Of a DNA stretch of 64,000 bases, positions 35,801 through 44,800 are shown in pieces. The DNA is from Oryzias latipes. Its lineage: Eukaryota; Chordata; Actinopteri; Beloniformes; Adrianichthyidae. Both the position numbers and the translations under genes were made by a program. How positions within the stretch are numbered: the stretch's first letter is position 1; each line of letters begins with the position of its first letter. Below the pieces are notes generated by a model. It was not told where the DNA came from. It did no database searches and saw only the letters and a list, made by a program, of their open reading frames with translations. Location: positions 16,881,582 through 16,945,581 of the forward strand of contig NC_019864.2 in assembly GCF_002234675.1 (NCBI RefSeq), given 5' to 3'.

Positions 35801-38800
35801 TGAAACAGAAGCAAGTTAAATTCACATAGAGCAACCTGATGCGCCATACCTTCTTGGAACCAAAACACTGCATCACTCGCCAAGAAAGCCCAACAACGCC
35901 TGTACTTCCTCCGCAAACTGAAGAGGGCCAGAGCTCCTCCCCCCATCATGCAGACCTTCTACAGGGGGGCCATCGAGAGCATCCTGACCAGCTGCATCAC
36001 CGTGTGGTACGGAGCCTGCAACGCGTCCTGCCGGAAGACTCTGCAGCACATTGTGAGAACAGCTGAGAAGATCGTTGGTGTCCCTCTTACTGGCCTCTCG
36101 GACATTTACCGCTTCCGCCTCACCCGCAAAGCCATCAGGATTGCAGGGGACCCCTCACACCCATCCCAGAGACACTTCAACCTGCTGCCATCAGGGAGGA
36201 GGCTGCAAAGTCTGCAGGCCAGAACCAGCAGACTAAAAGACAGTTTCCTCCATCAGGCGATAAGGACACTCAACTCCCTCCCTGCCCTCCCCCCTCTGGC
36301 CCCTCCACTCCGTCCTACAAGCTTATTATTGCTGTCTTTTTATCTATTTTTTAAGTCGTTTATTTATTGATTTTTTATATGCTGCTTGCACTGTGGGGTG
36401 AGAGGAAAGCAATTTCATCTGTGCTGTACGTCTTTATGGATGCAGTACATTTGACAATAAAGCCGACTTTGACTTGACTTTGACCTTTTTTAAATAGGCC
36501 GGGCGACGAACAACTGTTGTGGACTCCTCCTTTTTACTACATCTTTATAAAATACTAAGCTCTCAATGGAGAACATAAAAAAAAACATTTTTAATCTACT
36601 TTGAGTTTAAAATCAATTAGACCGCCTACTGTGTTAGCTTAGTTTTAGAATCATTTGTTTTTTTGTGCTTAATATTGTGGAAAATGATGTTTCAAAAACA
36701 GTACCAAAAAGCTTTCTAGCCCCAGGACTAACTTGGGAGACATGGAAAAGTTTCATTTGTCATCCAGTATTGAATGTGGCGACACTTCCACTTTTCCAAG
36801 TTTCTGATGAAAACAAGCAACAACAACCGTCAGAACACTGAAAAAAAGCACAAAACCCCCAAAAAATTCAACCAAATTTGTAAGCAAATTCGACAACAGT
36901 TGCAACTTACAACTTCAACAAAGGGAGCAAAATTTAAAATGAATGCATTTGTGAAAATTACAGGTTTCTTAAATAGAGTGTTGCCTAATTTATTGCAGTA
37001 GTATTCTAAAAATAACTTGCAATTGGTGAAAGCCACAAAGTAGTCGTCTTTATCTTTTACAATTAATATAGATGTTTTAATTGTTGTAATTTTTTAGGTT
37101 TATTTTTAGTTTTACCTACCAACTGATGTTTTTAAAATAGCTATAGTAACAAATTATTTTCCCCTTTATGGGATCGATCAATAAAGTTTTTTTCTATTCC
37201 AGGATGTAAAATCACTGGCTATATACTTTCTACACTTTTCTCAGACAAACATGAACATTTTCACAATATCCTCTCTCATTTAAGTTCTCAGAATTCAAAC
37301 CTTTGCAGAAAAATAAATCCAGTTTTATAGAATGAAAAAGATCTGATCGCGATCAAAGATTTATTTAAAATGAATGCATTTGTGCAGTAGACATGGCAAG
37401 GAGGAGATTACTCTGTGGACTCTGTAGGTGAGAGGAGGATGCTGACCAAGCTATCCAGCATCCGAAACAACCCCTCCCATCATCTGTGTGTGACGGTTAG
37501 GACCATGAGTAGCTCATTCAGCTGAAGACTGCTGCACCCCCCGTGCAAAGAGGAACGGTACCAGAGGTCCTTCGTCCCAACAGCAGTCAGGCTACACAAC
37601 AACACGGTCTAAGACTGCTGAAACCGCTGCTGCTATTTTTACCACTTTACACCCCCCCAAAATCAGCTAAACAGCGTGACGGGAAAAGGTGAAATGCAAT
37701 ATAGCGAGGAGCACTGTATATATTTAACCCTTGTGTGGTGTTCATATTGTTGTTACTCAGCCAGTGTTCGTGGGTCTGGTGGACCCGTTGCACGTTGTGG
37801 TTTTTAATGCCTCACAATCAAACACTTTGATGTTAAAATACTCGACAGATGTTTACCTCATCCAATTACAATCAGTATATTTGGTTAATATTTGCCCTTT
37901 ACCTTTGTTAGATCACATTCATAACTCATTATCTAAAACGTGATAAAGAAAATCAATTAAAATCAAGATATGAGTGGAAACAAATTTTCAAGTGAAGCAA
38001 GGGTTTTTCAAAACTACTGACTTTTATTTATTTGAACACAGAAACTGAACCCATTCAGGTGCACAACACAAGCTGAACACAGAGTAAACCTATTAGTCAA
38101 GACAACACATCAGCCCCATTGAACACATGGCCTTTTAGCCACTAGCCTGTACAACACATGGTCCTGGCTGCTGACGGCCTGGTCCTGTGGCTGGGTGCTG
38201 ATGGCTTCGTTTTGGAACTGGCTGATGCTCAATCAAATGGTAAATGGTAAATTGCGTATATTTATATAGCGCCTTTCTTCCTACAAGGACAAAACCCTTT
38301 ACAGTCACAGACCCATTCACCCAGTCACACACACATTCACTCACACATTCAGACACTGGTGGCGGCTCCACTGCCAAACACAGGCGCCCGCCTACCACCA
38401 GAGGCAAGGTGGGGTTCAGAGTCTTGCCCAAGGACACTTCGACTCATGGGTGTGCAAGGCGGGAATCGAACCTGCAATATTACGATCATGGGTCGACCGC
38501 CCTACCGCTGCACCACGGCCGCCCCAATCTAATCATCTTCTTCAGAGTCAATGTCAAGACTCTGAATTTTCAGAAATGTGATCCTCTAATTCTGAAATCT
38601 CCTCTTCTGAATCGTCTCCCTCTTCATCATCCTCAAAAAGTCTCTCTCTTCTAAAATCAATTCCAGGGCCCTCTGCGCAGAAAGTCTTTTGGCCATTTTG
38701 ATCAGTTGTGATAAGAAACCACACTGGCAAAGCTATATTTATAGTGTCCCGCCTCCAATTTGTAGCCGATAAAGATTGAGATATTAAAGATTCCCGCAAG

Positions 38801-41800
38801 AAAGTCAAATGGTCAAATGTGTGGGAGAAAGAGAGCAGACAGAGTTGATGCTTGAATTATTCTAACAATGTTGCAACCTTGTGCGGGAACCGCAGGTGCA
38901 GAAACAGAACTCACATTTACAGTGAATCTTTCTCTCTCTGCCACTCTCTCTCTCTCTTTCTCACTGGTCACACACACACACACCCACACACACACAGCAG
39001 GCCCAGACAGGTGGAGGACAGAGTGTAGGTACATAAAACATCAATTTCCACCCTTCTATTAGCCCCGGGTCCAGTGGACCCGAACATCTTATATGTAATA
39101 GAAATGTGTTGGGGGGGTATACGGTGTGTGGTCATTAAAAATGTGTTCTGATATATGTTCTTCACAGAAAATGAGCCAAGGCCAGTGAGTCTGAGTTTGA
39201 AAAATTAATTAATTGTATCATTTTTCTTTTGATAAAAAATGAAAACGGGTCCCACAGACCCGAACACCACATAAGGGTTAAAGTTTCATTTTATTTCAAA
39301 AGAAAAGAAACTTGGATGGATGATTACATTATGAGCTTGCACATTAATGCTACATTTCTAAGACCGTAAGGTGCAATATCAATGAACAAAACACAGCGCA
39401 GATTATAAAGGGCATTCAGCAATCCAAATAGATATGACTACAATGCCCATAATACATAGGGGCCAAAAGAAAGGTGGTTGATCAGATAAAAGTTCTGTGT
39501 TTTCCAAGAAGCTGCTGTTATATATGTGCTTCTCTTATCTGCAATAATCCGTCTTTGCAGACTAGTGAGCAACACAACAGATAAGTCAAATTCTATTCAT
39601 AACAACTCTCACATTGTTTTCAGTTGTAACACAAAATGCAGAACCATACTCTCACTTTTTCACTTCATTTTGTTAAAGCACAGTACGTATCACTCTGCCT
39701 TTACCTGAGTTCTGTCCCCAGGTTTTTCAGGGAGAAGTTGAGGTTGCTGTTGCCCGCAGCAGACGGCCCTCTGGCCAAGTGGAGCCCGACAAGATCTTCC
39801 ACACCGATCTCCGTTTCCATGGCGAAGTCACTGCGGACTTTTTCCATGCCCTCACCGAGATGCTCAAAGACCGGCGCGTCTACAACACAGCAACGAGTTT
39901 GTTAGGAAATTATGTCAAAATACCACAGGAGCTTGACTTAAGGGAAATGGTGTGAGCCTAAATGACTTCAAAAATGGCAGGAAGTAACCTTTGGGTTAAA
40001 AAAAAAACATTTACAAGAAGGAGAATCCCCTCATTGCAAAAGATCAAGCTTTTGTAAGTCAGAGAGAACACAAAGAATGTCAAAAAAAAAATGTTAAAGG
40101 TACACACTGCAAACGTAGCAACTCAGCGTACAACAATAGACACATTTAATGACCAAAAGTCAAAAGATGAAACATATGCAGCTCTTTATTTTAATCAGAA
40201 AATTTAAAAATTACATTCTTTTGTACAGCTGGATGAAAAAACTTTAAGTTCTTTCTTTTCATGTGTCAATACAAACAAATGTGCGTGTTCAAAAACACAA
40301 ATACTTGTGTTATCACTGCTCATCACTGCCACTATACGGGTATTTAGTCTAAATTTCTGACCTCCCTTTTGATAAGCCTTCAGAAACATCTCTGGACCGT
40401 GGAAGAGCGGCAATTCCATCTAGGAATTTTCCCAACCAGATGTTTCTGGATAATTTTATTCTTTCAAAACATCTGTCTAAGAAAACATAAAAAAGGTTTC
40501 CTTATGCAGAAAACCCACAGAGAGTGAAAAGATGCCTTTCAGTTCATATAGACAGGTCCAACTAAAGTAAGACATGGTTGATTTCTTTTTGAAAATATGT
40601 TTTGATCAAGAAATGAGTCAGACATTAAGAATGGAAAAAAAAAACACTGTTAGGATTGGAGCCAACCAGCACTGACTGCACTTCTGACTGCACTTACAAC
40701 AGCAGAGCCTTCAGACCAAACAACCTCTATCTGTTTGCGATTACACGTCAGTTTGCTTGCACAGTGAATACGAGATGTCGGGTCAAATGTACAGCTCAAT
40801 GAAAAAAGAAGAGAGAAAAAAGTCAGAGGGCAAAAGTCCCTGTTTGTGACCCTTTGGCTGATCGTTGTGAAAAATGTAGCCACTATCAGCTTTTAAAAAA
40901 GTAGTCAGTGACGAAGTAGCGTCACAGGTTGCAGGACAGAGCCTGAACACCAGCCTCCATTGTTTGTTAGTCTCTTTTCTCCCAGCCCAGCAGCAGTTTA
41001 TGGTTTTCACAGAACACACCCAGGCAAACAAATCATTCACATTTACCACAACTTAATATCCAAATTTTGTGTACTTCTAAGGGTGCACACTTAGTTTTAA
41101 ATAGAATCTTACTCACATCTAAGTTACCTCCACAAACATCCAAACCAGAGCATTGTACACATCAGCATACACATTCACAGGAAACAGGAAGTGACTTTAT
41201 GTCAGAATTTTTTTTTTGTTGCTTTGTTTCCCTCTGTCCGATTGATTTTGTTTCAAACCTATTTCTGTATTTCATTTGTTACTATATTTTTTAGTTAAAT
41301 ATCTGTAATTTTGGAGTTATGTTTAAGAATCCTCCTGGTTGCAAAGCAGGAATGTCTTTTAAAGAAGTGTGTGGTTAATTGGCCTGTGGGTGGGGCTAAA
41401 CCTTTGTAACGAGTGAACTTTTCCCAGTTGAGAGAAAGCAGTCTTGGTGTCAGTGGTGCCAACAGGCTCACTCAGAATCAGCTGTATTCTTTCTTTGATT
41501 TTTTTTGGGGGGGAACAATAGAATCCAATTGTTTGATCTTTGGAGTCTGCTGGCTCAGTCATCTTATTTCCAAGTGTTTTATTTCTTCACTGCTAAGAAG
41601 AATCCCTTCACATGTGGCGTCAGAAGTGGGATTAGATGGCCAGTCGTGGAGGTAAACACTCTGCAATGTGGAGGAGTGAACTTTGTACCCAGGAGAAACT
41701 GCTGGAAGGAGATCTACAAGCCACTCCACACCAGGGTGAGACCTCCGAATGTGTGCTGCCCAATTCATCTACTTCATCGTCGGAGGGAGAGGGGCGCCCA

Positions 41801-44800
41801 AAGCCCAAATCTGTCTCATCAGGTGCTGCAGGTGGGGAGCTGATTAACCTGGTTAATGACTTTCTGGAAGCACAGCAGCACAGAGAGGAGGGGGTTCTGG
41901 AGGAACGGTGACACCTGATGATATCCCTTCAGCCCCAACCAGATGCACCATTAACATCACAACAAGCGGGGGGTGTCAGTCCAAGACCAGTGAGTGCCAG
42001 CAGTGTGAGAGGATTTACCTACCCCAGCCACACAGCAGTCCCAGAGGTCAGTTGAGGCCTCACCTCAGTATTCAGACAATGAAAACAGGGGATCAGACAG
42101 ACGATTTAACACTGAGGCCAAAATACGTCCTTTTCAATCAGGTGAAAACATTCAGAACTATTTACTGCGTTTTAGGCGCATTGCAAAAACTTGGAGGTTG
42201 ATAGAGGTTGAGTGGGCCTGCAGATTCATCCCACTACTGCCAGGAAAGGCATTGGAGGCCTACACAGCTATGGATGAGGAAAAAGCAGACTCGTATACCG
42301 ACCTTAAAGCTGCTTTGTTGGAAAAAAAACTTAATAGCCAGCACTGAGCATCTTAAATACACTTTTACAATAGTGTTCATACTGGACTGTCGCTACTTGA
42401 TACTAGCACATGTACCTACAGCGGAGGAGGATCGGTGTGAAATGTCAAAGCCGCACAAATATTGCGAATCCTGTTTCTTTCACAGCTCGATTTTAATATT
42501 TGAAAGACTTGGTGTCATAAAATTCCGCCCTGGGACAAACCACAATTATTCATTTCTCCTCCATGATCGATTTTAGAACAAGTGGAGCTTCTGTGTATTA
42601 AGGATTACCCAAACGCCACTATCAAATCAGAGTCCCAGGTTGGTCCAAGTTCGACGTGCATAGTGACGCGCGATTGCGAAACTTTTAGACATGTAAGCCT
42701 GACCCGCATATTTTGGCGTGTTTCCATAGAGTTTTGGAAGTGGTTGCCTGAACAGACGTTGCTGAGGGCGGTGTGACTGTAGCTTAAGCTTTACAAGAAA
42801 GATAGAGACTTAAATCTAGTTTCAAACAATTTTTCGCCCTACCATCATTATGGGGGTGTGAAATGGGGCAGAATTACTATAAACCCCAGACTATTATTTA
42901 ATCTGTGGCATTGAAATTGTGTACAATTAATGTTTAAAGGGAATCTTTTTACTGAACAGTGATGGACACCCCACACAGGCATTTGGGTGGGGTTAGATGA
43001 GACTTCTCACCAAATGCTTATAATAGTGATCTTTAAAAGAGTGCTTTTTATATTTTCACAAGCTATGGAATAAAGAGTTCCTCCATAGGAAATAATGTGT
43101 TTTGGTGCATCTGATGTTTTGACGTCCTTTTCCTGCAGCATCTTTAAGTTTTTCTAAGCAAACAGTTAATGTGAAACACATTTGGAACCAAATGTTATTT
43201 TCTAAAATCGGGAGTTGCTGTCTCAAACCTATTTTCTTTCCTTCACCCAAGTCACCCTGCATACCTGAGGCTATCTTCTTTTATTGCTTAGATGAGTTTT
43301 TGCAAGATAAGCTGTTTTTTGTGCGTCTATCTTGGCTTCCTTGGTTGGAGGAGACAGGCTTTGTGTTGTGTCCCGCTCAGGCCTTAAGGAATGCTCACAC
43401 GCACCAACTTTAAGAGGGATTGTTTGGTTTGTTTTGGTCCTGTTTCACAGACTCATTTTTGGTAAATACTTACCTTAATCTGTGGAGTTCAACTCTAGGA
43501 CTCAAAAAAGCCTTAAAGACCCTTTCTGATAAAAAATAAATAAATGTTTTTGCTGTTTTTAACATTATCTTGTGACATTGTTTTGATGATGGAGGACATA
43601 TATAAAGAAAATTAAGCTTAAAACTGAATTTGTGACTATTTCGTGATTCAAATTGTAAATCAGGAGCAGAAATCACTGCTGGCTGGGCGGGACACAAGCT
43701 TCTTGCTCCGCTCCAAATAGATCCGTGTATTTTAAGGTTTTCCTCGTCTGAGCTGGTATCTGGGCCAAAACTGTACGGCTGGATAGCTCCAATATTGCTT
43801 GTTGTTGTTGCACCGGTAATGTTAGTTTGGGGGGGTGTGAACTAGCAGGAAAATATGTAAACAAAGCAATGTAGAGAGGAAGGGGAGCGGGGTCGCAGTG
43901 CACCAACGGTCCTGCCCACAACTCAGGTGAATTTCTGATGAACTACTGCAGGAACTATGTCCTAGAAAATGACAGGTTTTAAGTATTGGGCTAAAAAACA
44001 AAAAAAACTATTGTTGCACCGGTAATGTTAGTTTGGGGGGGTGTAAGCTAGCAGGAAAGCATGTAAACAGAGAGCTCTCAGCAATGTGGAGGTTTTAAGT
44101 ATTGGGCTAAAAACTGCACCATCATAATTAAAAGACCACTGTAAATGCTTTTGAAATGGACCAATAGCCGCGGTTACATGGGCAGAATATCTTGATCGGA
44201 TCAATGGTCGGGTTAAAATTCACCCGTGCACATGGGCACAGAAAACCTTTTTCCGATTAGAACAAACGTTCCCATGGCTCACGCTTTCGTTCGGAATGAA
44301 TAATCTGGGCATGCGCACTGTGCAGTAGTGTAAAATCACCCGGATGCGGAACTAGATCCCGTTGTAAACAAACCGCTGCCACAGAGAGACAGCATGTGCT
44401 GCAGCTCCGTAATACGAGACGACCTTTCAAACGTGCTTTTATTAATGTCATGAATATTATGAAGCGCCTGTTCGCTCATCGTTATATTTAATCTGTGTGG
44501 TCAGTGCTGTTTTGTGAATGAAACAGCTGGAAGAAGGCTGAGGACAGGCTAACACGGGCTAACAACGTTAGCCTTGATGGACACGAGAATCCAGGACCGT
44601 GCGACAAACGCAGCAATCTGCATATTAGCGCACATAAATGTCTGGAAATAACAGCAGCCTTTATTTTGTCGGGACACAACTGGAAACACAAATCCACGTG
44701 AAACCCCGCGACATTTATTTCTGCTCTGATTTCTGCTCTGAAAAGTTCACACAGACCGCCCCAACCAAAGCCACTCTGAGCTAGCGGCCGGAGCTCAGTC

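Larger units (their letters stand above)
37728..39277. mobile_element. piggyBac-type element with nested SINE
   Basis: Bounded by TTAA at 37724-37727 and 39278-39281. The ends are CCCTTGTGTGGTGTTC on the left and the inverted CCCTTATGTGGTGTTCGGG on the right. Subterminal GGGTC/GACCC palindromes occur on both sides. The interior contains a relic of the transposase N-terminus on minus (about 38550-38696) and is interrupted by a SINE at 38239-38524. At about 1.55 kb, including about 0.29 kb of SINE, it lacks the catalytic domain. Confidence 0.8.

Noticed and set aside
38463-38516. tRNA gene because of A and B boxes
   Set aside because: Same reason: SINE head with flanking duplication and ATTTACC tail.
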